Positions 1 through 7,591 of a stretch of DNA of 64,000 nt are shown here, piece by piece. The stretch's first letter is position 1; the number at the start of each line of letters is the position of its first letter. Both the position numbers and the translations under genes were made by a program. Under the pieces are notes generated by a model. The model did not search any database. It worked only from the letters and a program-made list of their open reading frames with translations, and was not told the origin of the DNA. Source of the DNA: CAZXWK01 sp964644675. Its GTDB lineage: Bacteria; Actinomycetota; Coriobacteriia; Anaerosomatales; JAAXUF01. The DNA lies in contig CAZXWK010000005.1 in the NCBI GenBank assembly GCA_964644675.1, positions 1-64,000 on the forward strand. The letters run 5' to 3'.

Positions 1-85
1 GGCGAGGGTGCTCGTCACCCTTCTCGGCGAGGTAGGAGCGCGTCCAATCGAGCGCCGCGCTCACGGTCCACGTCGTCTCGGCCAC
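1..85 (-). CDS. prmC: PrmC N-terminus (partial): release factor glutamine methyltransferase
   Basis: Only the first 28 codons are in the window; the gene runs off the left edge. From a GTG at 85 the frame reads VAETTWTVSAALDWTRSYLA and on, which matches the usual N-terminus of PrmC/HemK, where a short helix with a Tyr-Leu-x-x-Lys-Gly pattern precedes the methyltransferase domain. PrmC methylates the GGQ glutamine of RF1 and RF2, and it commonly lies just downstream of prfA, as here. An AGGAAGG stands 15 bases upstream. An ATG at 154 is in the same frame, but the added residues are Arg-rich, unlike PrmC and lie over a hairpin, so the GTG is preferred. Confidence 0.72.
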   Translation of the reverse strand, partial: MAETTWTVSAALDWTRSYLAEKGDEHPR

Positions 86-111
86 TCGGTGACAGCTGCC
101 TTCCTGAGAGT

Positions 112-152
112 GGAGCCCCGCACGCTCCCGACCCCGCCTGCGGCGGGGCTCC
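112..152 (-). promoter_or_regulatory. Competing hairpins between prfA and prmC
   Basis: Two stems share one arm. The long one pairs 112-121 with 143-152 (GGAGCCCCGC with GCGGGGCTCC, 10 perfect pairs). The short one pairs 132-138 with 142-148 (CCCCGCC with GGCGGGG, 3-base loop). They cannot form together. Neither is followed by a T-run on the minus strand. It could slow transcription or protect the prfA 3' end; the function is inferred. Confidence 0.45.
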
Positions 153-172
153 ATCGTGTGTATTCGGTGCCG

Positions 173-1240
173 CTAGACCGCGGCCGCCAAGCGCTCGGCG
201 CGGTCGGCGGCGACGAGGCCCTCGACGAGCGTATCGATCTCGCCGGCCATGATTCCGGGGATGTTGTGCACGGTCAGCCCGATGCGGTGGTCGGTGACCC
301 GGTCCTGCGGGTAGTTGTACGTCCGGATCTTCTCCGAGCGGTCGCCCGAGCCGATCTGGCTGCGGCGCTGGTCGCCGAGCTCGGCCTGCTGTCGCTCGAG
401 CTCGACCTCGTAGAGCCGGGCGCGCAGGACGCGCATCGCGGCTTCCTTGTTCTGCAGCTGCGACTTCTGGTTCTGCGACTGCACCACCGTGCCGGTGGGC
501 AGGTGTGTGATGCGGACCGCCGAGTCGGTGGTGTTGACGCTCTGGCCACCGGGGCCGCTCGACCGGTAGACGTCGATGCGCAGGTCGGACTGCTTGATCT
601 CGATCTCGACGTCCTCGACTTCGGGAAGCACCGCGACGGTCGCGGTGGAGGTGTGAATGCGGCCTTGGGACTCGGTGGCGGGCACGCGCTGCACACGGTG
701 GACGCCCGACTCGAACTTCATCTTCGAGTAGACCTTGTCGCCCTTCACGCGGAACGAGACTTCCTTGAAGCCGCCCGAGTCGCTCTCGGACGCGTCGATC
801 TCCTCGACCTTCCACTTCTGGAGTTCGGCGTAGCGCGTGTACATGCGGTAGAGGTCGCCCGCGAAGATCGCCGCCTCGTCGCCCCCGGCGCCGGCGCGGA
901 TCTCGACGATGATGTCCTTGTCGTCGTTGGGGTCGCCGGGGAGCAGCATGACCTTGAGCTCGTCCTCGAGTTCGGGGAGTCTCGCCTCGAGCTCGTGGAT
1001 CTCCTCCGAGGCCATCTCCTTCATCTCGGGGTCGGTCTCGGCCTTGAGTACCTCTTTGGCCTGGTCGAGCTCGTCGTAGGCGGCGAGGTACTCGCGCGCC
1101 TTCTCGGCGAGCGGCGCCTGGGAGCGCTGCTCCTTCGCGAGCCGGGTGTATTCCTTCTGGTCGGCGAGGACGGCGGGATCGCCCAGCTTGGCGGTCAGCT
1201 CGTCGTACGTCGAGAGGATCCTCTGCAGCTTCTCACGCAT
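173..1240 (-). CDS. prfA: Peptide chain release factor 1 (RF1)
   Basis: This 355-residue protein is a full-length bacterial RF1, which reads UAA and UAG at the ribosomal A site and triggers peptide release. The N-terminal coiled-coil domain spans about residues 1-110. The codon-recognition tripeptide is Pro187-Ala-Thr, the RF1 form rather than the Ser-Pro-Phe of RF2. The catalytic GGQ is at 231-233 in RSSGPGGQSVNTTDSAV. The ATG at 1240 gives the usual start (MREKLQRIL). prmC, whose product would methylate the GGQ glutamine, follows 87 bases downstream of the stop. Confidence 0.98.
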   Translation of the reverse strand: MREKLQRILSTYDELTAKLGDPAVLADQKEYTRLAKEQRSQAPLAEKAREYLAAYDELDQAKEVLKAETDPEMKEMASEEIHELEARLPELEDELKVMLLPGDPNDDKDIIVEIRAGAGGDEAAIFAGDLYRMYTRYAELQKWKVEEIDASESDSGGFKEVSFRVKGDKVYSKMKFESGVHRVQRVPATESQGRIHTSTATVAVLPEVEDVEIEIKQSDLRIDVYRSSGPGGQSVNTTDSAVRITHLPTGTVVQSQNQKSQLQNKEAAMRVLRARLYEVELERQQAELGDQRRSQIGSGDRSEKIRTYNYPQDRVTDHRIGLTVHNIPGIMAGEIDTLVEGLVAADRAERLAAAV

Positions 1241-1278
1241 GGCTCATCACGGTCTCTGGTCTGGGTTCGGGACGCCAT

Positions 1279-1284
1279 ATCCTA
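1279..1284 (-). promoter_or_regulatory. Probable extended -10 element of prfA
   Basis: On the minus strand the sequence reads CATGC-TAGGAT about 40 bases upstream of the prfA ATG. The TGC directly before TAGGAT resembles an extended -10 and recurs at several other gene starts in this window. No good -35 is visible. Confidence 0.35.
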
Positions 1285-1370
1285 GCATGGGACCCGCGTT
1301 CTCACGCCGAGAACCCCGGCGATGGTCGCGTCGCCGGTAGTGTGCCGCCCGCCGGTCATCAGCGAACGCA

Positions 1371-1835
1371 CTACTTCCACTTGAGCTTGGCGCGCAGCAC
1401 CTTGGGCACGCCGAGCTTCTTCATCTCCTTGCGGTACATGGCGATGTAGCCCGCGCGGATCTGCTCTTCGCTCTGGTCGGTCTCGCCCACGTCACCAACG
1501 ATGTGCTGGACGACCTTCCACTTTCCGCCCTTCTTCTTCCACACGTAGATGTGGTTCTCGAAGGAGTACCGGCTGTGCTTCTCGTGCTCCGGCAGTGCCT
1601 GGAGGTTGCCCACCGCCCACTTCCGATACACCCACAGCTCGTACACCTTGTACTTGGTGCCCGAGCCGAGCTGGTCGGACTTGCGCGCAGCGTTCATGAG
1701 CGACTTGCGCGTCTTCGAGCCGACCTTGGGCGTGTACGGCGAATCGGCGAAGGCCGGTGCCGCTGCCGCCAGAACGAACGCGACGACCAGCACCAGACAG
1801 ATGCACGTGCGGACGCTCCCCCTGTGAAGCCACAT
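1371..1835 (-). CDS. Small secreted protein of unknown function
   Basis: A 154-residue protein with a clear Sec signal peptide: a basic start (MWLHRGSVRTC), a hydrophobic core about residues 11-28, and an AFA-D cleavage site near residue 31. The mature part is about 123 residues, rich in Lys, Tyr and Trp (for example VYELWVYRKWAVGN and HIYVWKKKGGKWKVVQ), so it is basic and probably a compact beta domain. There are no cysteines after the signal peptide. The ATG at 1835 follows a GGGGGG ribosome site. I do not recognise the family. It stands alone between prfA and the DUF1385 gene, with 111 bases behind it and 130 in front. Confidence 0.7.
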   Translation of the reverse strand: MWLHRGSVRTCICLVLVVAFVLAAAAPAFADSPYTPKVGSKTRKSLMNAARKSDQLGSGTKYKVYELWVYRKWAVGNLQALPEHEKHSRYSFENHIYVWKKKGGKWKVVQHIVGDVGETDQSEEQIRAGYIAMYRKEMKKLGVPKVLRAKLKWK

Positions 1836-1946
1836 GGTGGCCCCCCTTCTCGCTCCGGCGTCGCTTGGGCACGCCGATGAGTGGAGTGTACCCGCGCGGC
1901 ACGCACGGCGGGGCCGCAGGACGAGCGGAGCGCGGGGCGGGGCTCG

Positions 1947-3020
1947 CTACGCGGGCCCAGGCTCCTCGGCGAGCAGCGGCGCGTCCGCGAACTCGGGCTC
2001 GGGCTCCGGCGCGACGGACTCGAACGGCAGCTCCTGGGCGGGCTCGCCGCGCGCGATGCGCTCCTCGCGCTCCTCGCGGGCGATGATCGGCTGCATCGCG
2101 GCGACCGCGACCTCGACCATCGCGTCGTCAGGCTCGCGCGTGGTCATGCGCTGGAGCTGCATGCCCGGCCACAGGAAGACCTTCACCAGGGGGTTCTCGG
2201 CGTGGTTGCCGGCCCACTTCACGGTGATCTCGTAGGCGATGCCCGCGACGAGCGGCAGGAGGATAAGGCGCGCCGCGATCGCGATGAGCGTGACCCCGAT
2301 GCGGTTGGTGACCCCCAGGCTCGCCGCGATCAGGCGGACGGGCGTGAGCGAGAAGACGACGATCGCCACGATCATGACCATGAGCAGGAAGGACGTGCCG
2401 CAACGGACGTGGAGCGTCTCGTACTGCTGGATGATGCGCGGCTCGAGCGGCAGGTCGTGCTCGTAGGCGTGGATCGTCTTGTGCTCGGCGCCGTGGTAGG
2501 CGAAGACGCGCTGGATGTCGGCCATGCGGCCGATCGCCCAGATGTAGGCGAAGAACGCGATGACGCGCAGCACGCCGTCGACGATGCTCCAGCGGAAGGG
2601 GTGCGCGACCGCCGAACCGGAGATCAGCGTGGTGAGCACCGCGGGCAGGACGATGAAGAAGAGGATCGCGAGGCCCGCCCCCAGGAACATGGTGAGCGCG
2701 ATCTCTTTGCTGGACAGCTGCTCCTCCTCGGTCTCGCCCGCGAGCGAAGCAGAGACCGAGAACGCCTTCATCGCGAGGGAGAGCGTCTCGACCATCGCGA
2801 CGCATCCGCGCACGATGGGCCAGCGCATCCAGTCCGACTTCGCGGCGCCCGACGCGAGATCGTGCTCCTCGCTGTGGATCTCGCCGTCAGGAGTGCGGAC
2901 GGCGACCGCCCAGTTGTACTTCCCGCGCATCATGATGCCGTCGAGAACGGCCTGGCCGCCGATGTGGGTGTGCCGAACGGGGCCGCCCGTGGGCGGCATC
3001 TTGGCTGCTGCGTCAGTCAC
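1947..3020 (-). CDS. DUF1385 family membrane protein (YqhQ-like)
   Basis: A 357-residue polytopic protein. The N-terminal GGQAVLDGIMMRGKYNWAVA is the hallmark of the DUF1385/YqhQ family; there are about four or five hydrophobic segments between residues 100 and 260, and a conserved YHGAEHKTIHAYE stretch in the middle, in which His and Glu residues could bind metal. The C-terminus is acidic. The function of the family is not known, but it is very often found between rpmE and prfA, as here. The GTG start at 3020 overlaps the end of thyX by eight bases, so the two are translationally coupled. Confidence 0.85.
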   Translation of the reverse strand: MTDAAAKMPPTGGPVRHTHIGGQAVLDGIMMRGKYNWAVAVRTPDGEIHSEEHDLASGAAKSDWMRWPIVRGCVAMVETLSLAMKAFSVSASLAGETEEEQLSSKEIALTMFLGAGLAILFFIVLPAVLTTLISGSAVAHPFRWSIVDGVLRVIAFFAYIWAIGRMADIQRVFAYHGAEHKTIHAYEHDLPLEPRIIQQYETLHVRCGTSFLLMVMIVAIVVFSLTPVRLIAASLGVTNRIGVTLIAIAARLILLPLVAGIAYEITVKWAGNHAENPLVKVFLWPGMQLQRMTTREPDDAMVEVAVAAMQPIIAREEREERIARGEPAQELPFESVAPEPEPEFADAPLLAEEPGPA

Positions 3021-3696
3021 GTCTGGGCGCCTTCGGGTAGGGGTCGCCGCACGTCATCTTGCCCTCGCGACACGGGCCGCGACGGCACGAGGCGCCGGCG
3101 TCGAGGAAGATGTAGGGCGCGGTCGGCTCGGCGAGTTCGAGCATCGCCAGCGCGAGATCGCGGATCTCCCACTGCGCACGCTTGCAGCAGCGCAGCTCGA
3201 GGAAGTGGAGCAACTCGCGCACGTTCATGGTGACGACGATCTTGGTCTCCATGGCGTTGGGAAGCAGGTAGCGCGCGTCCTCGGCGGGCACGCCCAGTTC
3301 GAGCTGCTCGCGGTAGGCCAGGAACGCAGACCCGCACGCGTCGAGGAACGCCTGACGCGCCTCGGGGTTCTCGGCGACGGACGGCGGCACGATGAAGGCC
3401 GGGTCGTCGGTGTAGGAGACGTAGCGCTGCGACTGCTGGTTGTAGCTCGCGAGGCGGTGTCGGACCAGCTGGTGCGTCAAGGCGCGGGAGACGCCGTCGA
3501 TCGCGAACGTGTAGCTCGCGTGTTCGAGGGCCGAGGTGTGTCCGCTCGTGATGATCGTCTTGAGCACCTTGCGAACGGCGTCGTCGGTCATCGTCTCGAG
3601 AAGCTCGGCCGCACCCACGGGCGCATAGCACAGCCGAGCGGCCGCGGCGATGGCGCGCTCGGGGTCGGGCGTGTGCGAGAGCAGGCGAACGTCCAT
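3013..3696 (-). CDS. thyX: Flavin-dependent thymidylate synthase
   Basis: A 227-residue ThyX, which makes dTMP from dUMP with methylenetetrahydrofolate and FAD/NADPH. The signature RHRLASYNQQSQRY occupies residues 79-92 and fits the ThyX motif RHRxxSxNxxSxRY. The start was placed at the ATG at 3696 (MDVRLLSHTPDPE), because the 39 residues further upstream in the same frame are Arg/Pro-rich and unlike the family. No thyA is seen in this window, so this may be the only dTMP route. It is coupled to the DUF1385 gene. Confidence 0.95.
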   Translation of the reverse strand: MDVRLLSHTPDPERAIAAAARLCYAPVGAAELLETMTDDAVRKVLKTIITSGHTSALEHASYTFAIDGVSRALTHQLVRHRLASYNQQSQRYVSYTDDPAFIVPPSVAENPEARQAFLDACGSAFLAYREQLELGVPAEDARYLLPNAMETKIVVTMNVRELLHFLELRCCKRAQWEIRDLALAMLELAEPTAPYIFLDAGASCRRGPCREGKMTCGDPYPKAPRRD

Positions 3697-3814
3697 CCGG
3701 TTCAGGGGCCTTTCACGCGGGTGCCGGGGCGCAGGAGCGCCACGTCGAGCGGAACCCATTCTAGCGATTCCGAGACCACCGCGCCGCGCTCTGAGCGACA
3801 GGGCGGCGGGCAAA

Positions 3815-3849
3815 GAGAGAGGCGGCCCGACAGGATCGGACCGCCTCTC
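3815..3849 (-). terminator. Rho-independent terminator of rpmE
   Basis: GAGAGGCGG pairs with CCGCCTCTC around a short loop, followed on the minus strand by TCTTT. It lies 21 bases past the rpmE stop. Confidence 0.8.
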
Positions 3850-3870
3850 GCGACTTCGTCAGTGCGAGGC

Positions 3871-4464
3871 CTACTCGGCCTCCTCCTCGACGACGACGGT
3901 CTCGACGACGTCAGCGACGACGTCACCCTCGGCATCGACGACGATCTCTTCCTCGGAGACCGCGACGACCTCGCCGGACTCGGCGTCGGTCACGACGTCG
4001 GTGATGACGATGTCCTCGCCGACGATCTCGCCGTTCTCGTCCACGACGACGGCGTCCTCGACGGCCTCTTCGACGTCGAACTTGTCGGAGCGGGACTCGC
4101 GAGCGGCGGCCTTCTCGGCGGCCGTGGCCTTGGCGTGCTCCTCGGCCTTGGCGGCCTTGACCGCGTCCTTGGCCTCGCGCTCGGCCTTGGCCTTCGCGGC
4201 AGCCTCTTCGGCGGCCTTGGCGCGCGCCTCGCGGGCAGCGGCCTCGCGCTCGAGCGTCGCGGCGGCGGCGTTGCCGAACTTGTCGCTGAAGCGCTGGACG
4301 CGTCCACCGGTGTCGACGAACTTCTGCTTGCCGGTGTAGAACGGGTGGCACTGCGAACACAGTTCGATGTGCAGCTCGGGCTTGGTCGAGCGAGTGGTGA
4401 ACGTGTTGCCGCACGAGCAGTGGACGGTCGACTCCACGTACTCGGGATGGATACCCTGCTTCAT
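3871..4464 (-). CDS. rpmE: Ribosomal protein bL31 with a long C-terminal extension
   Basis: Residues 1-65 are a normal zinc-binding bL31: MKQGIHPEYV, Cys16-x-Cys18 and Cys36-x-x-Cys39, then HPFYTGKQKF. The protein does not stop there but runs to 197 residues. Residues 66-135 are an Ala/Glu/Lys-rich segment likely to be a single long helix or coiled coil, and residues 136-197 are strongly acidic (Val/Glu/Asp repeats). bL31 is normally 65-90 residues, so the tail more than doubles it. The ATG at 4464 was chosen because the canonical N-terminus begins there. A terminator follows the long form, which argues against a sequencing error. Confidence 0.93.
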   Translation of the reverse strand: MKQGIHPEYVESTVHCSCGNTFTTRSTKPELHIELCSQCHPFYTGKQKFVDTGGRVQRFSDKFGNAAAATLEREAAAREARAKAAEEAAAKAKAEREAKDAVKAAKAEEHAKATAAEKAAARESRSDKFDVEEAVEDAVVVDENGEIVGEDIVITDVVTDAESGEVVAVSEEEIVVDAEGDVVADVVETVVVEEEAE

Positions 4465-4521
4465 TCCTGTACACCTCCGTTGACGGCCTGGTTTCCGACC
4501 AGGCCTGAGGACAGCCGCGCT

Positions 4522-4527
4522 AGTGTA
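4522..4527 (-). promoter_or_regulatory. Probable extended -10 element of rpmE
   Basis: The minus strand reads GGTGC-TACACT about 58 bases upstream of the rpmE ATG. It shares the TGC-TANNNT form with the elements of prfA, mdh and others here. No convincing -35. Confidence 0.4.
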
Positions 4528-4572
4528 GCACCGAGCGGCAAGTGCGGCTAGACTCGATTTCCGAGCAACGAC

Positions 4573-4611
4573 GACCGCCCGCACACGGCGTAGCGCCGGG
4601 CACGGGCGGTC
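4573..4611 (-). terminator. Hairpin terminator after rho
   Basis: GACCGCCCG at 4573-4581 pairs with CGGGCGGTC at 4603-4611; a smaller GGCG/CGCC pairing lies inside the loop. It starts 21 bases beyond the rho stop. The minus-strand tail (GTCGTTGCTC) is only weakly T-rich. Confidence 0.6.
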
Positions 4612-4632
4612 GGGACTCGCGATTCGCGCGGC

Positions 4633-5985
4633 CTAGAGGTCGATACCGTTGCCCTTGGTCTGGCCCTTCTTGGCGAGCTGCACCAGGAACTCCTGATTGC
4701 TGTTCGCCTGCTTGAGCCCCTTGATGAGCATGTCCATGGCGCGCTCGGGGTTGTCGACCCCGTGCAGGATCCGGCGCACGCCCCACACGAAGGGCGCCTC
4801 GGCCGGATCGAGCAGCAGCTCCTCCTTGCGCGTACCCGACGTGATGACGTCGATGGCGGGGAAGATCCGGCGGTCGGCGAGTCCGCGGTCGAGCCGCAGC
4901 TCCCAGTTACCGGTGCCCTTGAACTCCTCGAAGATGACCTCGTCCATCTTGGATCCGGTATCGACGAGCGCCGTCGCCATGATGGTGAGCGACCCGCCGT
5001 GCTCGATGTTGCGGGCCGCGCCGAAGAACTTCTTGGGCGGGTAGAGCGCCTGGCTGTCGACACCGCCGGAGAGGATGCGGCCGCTCGCGGGCGTCGCCAG
5101 GTTGTAGGCGCGCGCCAGACGCGTGATCGAGTCGAGCAGGATGACGACGTCGAAGCCGCTCTCGACGAGGCGCTTGGCCCGCTCCATCACGAGCTCGGCA
5201 ACCGCGATGTGCTGCTCGGAAGGCATGTCGAAGGTCGAGGAGACGACCTCGCCCTTGATCGAGCGCTCCATGTCGGTGACTTCCTCGGGCCGCTCGTCGA
5301 CGAGCAGGCACATGAGGTAGACCTCGGGGTTGTTCGCCGAGATGGCAGCCGCGATGTCCTTGAGCACGGTCGTCTTGCCCGCCTTGGGCGGCGAGACGAT
5401 CAGGCCGCGCTGGCCCTTGCCGATCGGCGCGACCAGGTCGATGGTCCGCGCCGTCATGAACTCCTTGCCGTGCTCCATGCGCAACCGCTCGTCCGGGTAG
5501 ACCGGCGTCAGGTCGGCGAAGCGCGGGCGGCCCTTCGCGTTCTCGGGCTCTCGGCCGTTGACCGCATCGAGGCGCTGCAGCGCCGGGTACTTCTCGTTGT
5601 CCTTGGGCGGGCGGACCTGCCCGCGGATCAGGTCTCCTCGGCGAAGCTCGTTGCGGCGGACGACCGACATCGAGACGTAGACGTCGCGGTCGCCGGGCAG
5701 GTAGCCGCCGGTGCGGACGAAGCCGTAGCCTTCCGGCAGCACGTCGAGGATGCCCGAGATCTCGATGAAGCCTTCCGAGCGGACCTTCGCCTCGAGGACG
5801 GCGTCGACGATCTCGTCCTTCTTCTTGAGCACCTTGGTGTCGAGCCCGAGCTCCTCGGCCATGACCCGGAGCTCGGCGACGGTCTTCGCGGCGAGGTCTT
5901 CGCGCTTCACCGACGGCTGCGGGGCCTGCTCCTGCGGGGCTCCGCCGCCTCCGCGGCGACCTCTCTTGCGGGGACGTGCACTCAT
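4633..5985 (-). CDS. rho: Transcription termination factor Rho
   Basis: A 450-residue hexameric RNA helicase. The N-terminus starts with a short basic Arg/Gly tract, then the SAP-like Rho N domain (LAAKTVAELRVMAEELG), the cold-shock RNA-binding fold (EGYGFVRTGGYLPGDRDVYVS), and the RecA-type ATPase with Walker A GLIVSPPKAGKTT and the Q-loop/R-loop region near NLATPASGRILSGGVD. Unlike many actinobacterial Rho proteins it has no long insertion in the N-terminal part. The ATG at 5985 overlaps the end of the transaldolase gene (ATGA). rpmE lies downstream. Confidence 0.98.
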   Translation of the reverse strand: MSARPRKRGRRGGGGAPQEQAPQPSVKREDLAAKTVAELRVMAEELGLDTKVLKKKDEIVDAVLEAKVRSEGFIEISGILDVLPEGYGFVRTGGYLPGDRDVYVSMSVVRRNELRRGDLIRGQVRPPKDNEKYPALQRLDAVNGREPENAKGRPRFADLTPVYPDERLRMEHGKEFMTARTIDLVAPIGKGQRGLIVSPPKAGKTTVLKDIAAAISANNPEVYLMCLLVDERPEEVTDMERSIKGEVVSSTFDMPSEQHIAVAELVMERAKRLVESGFDVVILLDSITRLARAYNLATPASGRILSGGVDSQALYPPKKFFGAARNIEHGGSLTIMATALVDTGSKMDEVIFEEFKGTGNWELRLDRGLADRRIFPAIDVITSGTRKEELLLDPAEAPFVWGVRRILHGVDNPERAMDMLIKGLKQANSNQEFLVQLAKKGQTKGNGIDL

Positions 5986-6644
5986 GCGTTCTTCACTTTC
6001 TCCCAGTCGGCCAGGAACGATTCCAGGCCCCGATCGGTGAGCGGATGCTTCACCAGGTTCTTCAGTACGGCGAACGGAACGGTCGCGATGTCGGCGCCCA
6101 TGATGGCCGCCTGCGTCACGTGGTTCGCCGAGCGGATCGATGCGGCGATGACCTCCACCTGGTGGCCGAAGTCGTAGTTGCTGAGCGCGACGACCATGTT
6201 GCCGAGCTGCTCGATGCCGTCTTCAGAGATGTCGTCGAAGCGGCCGACGAACGGCGACACGTACGAGGCGCCCGAGCGCGCGGCGAGGATCGCCTGCGGG
6301 ACGGTGAAGCACAGTGTCGCGTTGACCTTGATGCCCTTGTCGGAGAGGCACTTGGTCGCGGCGAGCCCCTCGGGCATGACCGGCACCTTCACGATCAGGT
6401 TGGGCGCCAGCGCGGCGAGCTCCTCGCCTTCCCGCACGATCTCGTCGCGCGTCAGGCCGACGGTCTCGCCGGAGACCGGCCCCTCGCAGATCTCGCAGAT
6501 CCGCTTGAGGTGGTCGTGGAAGCCCGAGAGCTTGCCCCCGACTCGCGAGTACAGTGTCGGGTTGGTCGTCACACCGGCGAGGACGCCCCAGCTCGCGGCC
6601 TCTTCGATCTCGGCGATGTCCGCCGTGTCCAGGAAGAACTTCAC
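5982..6644 (-). CDS. Transaldolase / fructose-6-phosphate aldolase family
   Basis: A 220-residue short (subfamily 3B) transaldolase fold protein. MKFFLDTADIAEIEEAASWG and GVTTNPTL are the family's opening strands, VKVPVMPEGLAA contains the Schiff-base lysine region, and NATLCFTVPQAILAA and GADIATVPFAVL are conserved strands. Short members are either transaldolases of the pentose phosphate pathway or fructose-6-phosphate aldolases, and the sequence alone does not settle which. The GTG at 6644 is preceded by GGAGG. It overlaps rho by four bases and follows the 2-phosphoglycerate kinase gene after 38 bases. Confidence 0.93.
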   Translation of the reverse strand: MKFFLDTADIAEIEEAASWGVLAGVTTNPTLYSRVGGKLSGFHDHLKRICEICEGPVSGETVGLTRDEIVREGEELAALAPNLIVKVPVMPEGLAATKCLSDKGIKVNATLCFTVPQAILAARSGASYVSPFVGRFDDISEDGIEQLGNMVVALSNYDFGHQVEVIAASIRSANHVTQAAIMGADIATVPFAVLKNLVKHPLTDRGLESFLADWEKVKNA

Positions 6645-6682
6645 TCCCCCTGCCTCCTTCTCTCACGGGTCTTCGACCCGGG

Positions 6683-7591
6683 TCACTCCTCGTCGATCGC
6701 GGCCGCGACGACGTGCTCGATCACGTCCGCGACGGTCCGGTCCAGCTGGTGGCTGTAGATGACCGGGATGTCGTGCTCGTTCGCGAGGTCCTCGATGTAG
6801 TGTCCGAGCTGCCGGATGTTCGCGAAGTTCTTGCGGTAGCGACGCTGCGGCCGGCTTCCCTCGGTCTGGACCTCTCGGATGTAAAAATGGGAAAGGTGCG
6901 ACTCTTCGTCATCGACCCCGATGACGAGCTGGACCACCCGCGCGCTCTCGAACTTCCGGGGGTCGAGGTAGCCGGGAACGAGATGGATCCCCTCGATCAC
7001 CATCGACGTACCTTCGAGGACAGCGCGGCCGATCAGCGCCTTGATGCCGGTGGTGACGACAGCGGTCTGCTCTCGGAAGCCGACGATCACGGGATTGGCG
7101 CCCTGCGGCACCGGGACTCGCAAGCCTCGCCACGCGTTGAACGCACTCTCGTGGATCGCGGGCATGAGGTCACGCGTGAATATACCACGCATGACTTCGC
7201 GAATGGAATCGGTCGAAGAGATGCGCGTTATGCCCAGCCGGTGCGCGACCTGCGTCGCGACCGTCGACTTGCCCACCCCGGTCGTGCCGCCGATCAGCAC
7301 GATGAGCGGCCGGTCGAGCCGAGAGAGGTCGCGCATGCGCAGGTAGCGCATCGCGTACTGCTCGCCCGCCGCCTCCTGCAGGCGTTTCGCCGACAGCGCG
7401 CGCAGCTCGTCGGTCGACACCCGCAGATCGTCGTTGGCCCGCAACTCGTCGTGGATGTCCTGCGCGACGTCGTAGGCGATGCTCGGCGGCAGACCGGTCG
7501 CGGTGAACGACTGCGCGAGCAGGCCTTTCGAGAACGGCAGGCCGTGCGCCTTGTCGCTGATGATGATGGGCCGCTCGTGATGCTCGGTCAT
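6683..7591 (-). CDS. 2-Phosphoglycerate kinase (cDPG synthesis, step 1)
   Basis: A 302-residue protein. The N-terminal 80 residues resemble an ATP-cone-like helical domain (GLPFSKGLLAQSFTATGLPP), followed by a P-loop kinase domain with Walker A GGTTGVGKST at 101-110. This domain order and length match the archaeal 2-phosphoglycerate kinase of Methanothermus, which makes 2,3-bisphosphoglycerate from 2-phosphoglycerate and ATP. The ATG at 7591 (MTEHHERP) overlaps the end of the cDPG synthetase gene by four bases; the coupling with the enzyme of the next step strongly supports the role. A more general kinase function remains possible. Confidence 0.88.
   Translation of the reverse strand: MTEHHERPIIISDKAHGLPFSKGLLAQSFTATGLPPSIAYDVAQDIHDELRANDDLRVSTDELRALSAKRLQEAAGEQYAMRYLRMRDLSRLDRPLIVLIGGTTGVGKSTVATQVAHRLGITRISSTDSIREVMRGIFTRDLMPAIHESAFNAWRGLRVPVPQGANPVIVGFREQTAVVTTGIKALIGRAVLEGTSMVIEGIHLVPGYLDPRKFESARVVQLVIGVDDEESHLSHFYIREVQTEGSRPQRRYRKNFANIRQLGHYIEDLANEHDIPVIYSHQLDRTVADVIEHVVAAAIDEE

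Noticed and set aside
8..1285. Long plus-strand open frames opposite prfA, and many similar ones along the window
   Set aside because: They are mirror frames of high-GC genes. Their residues are dominated by Arg, Val, Leu and Asp in biased runs, and none shows a domain or a ribosome site.
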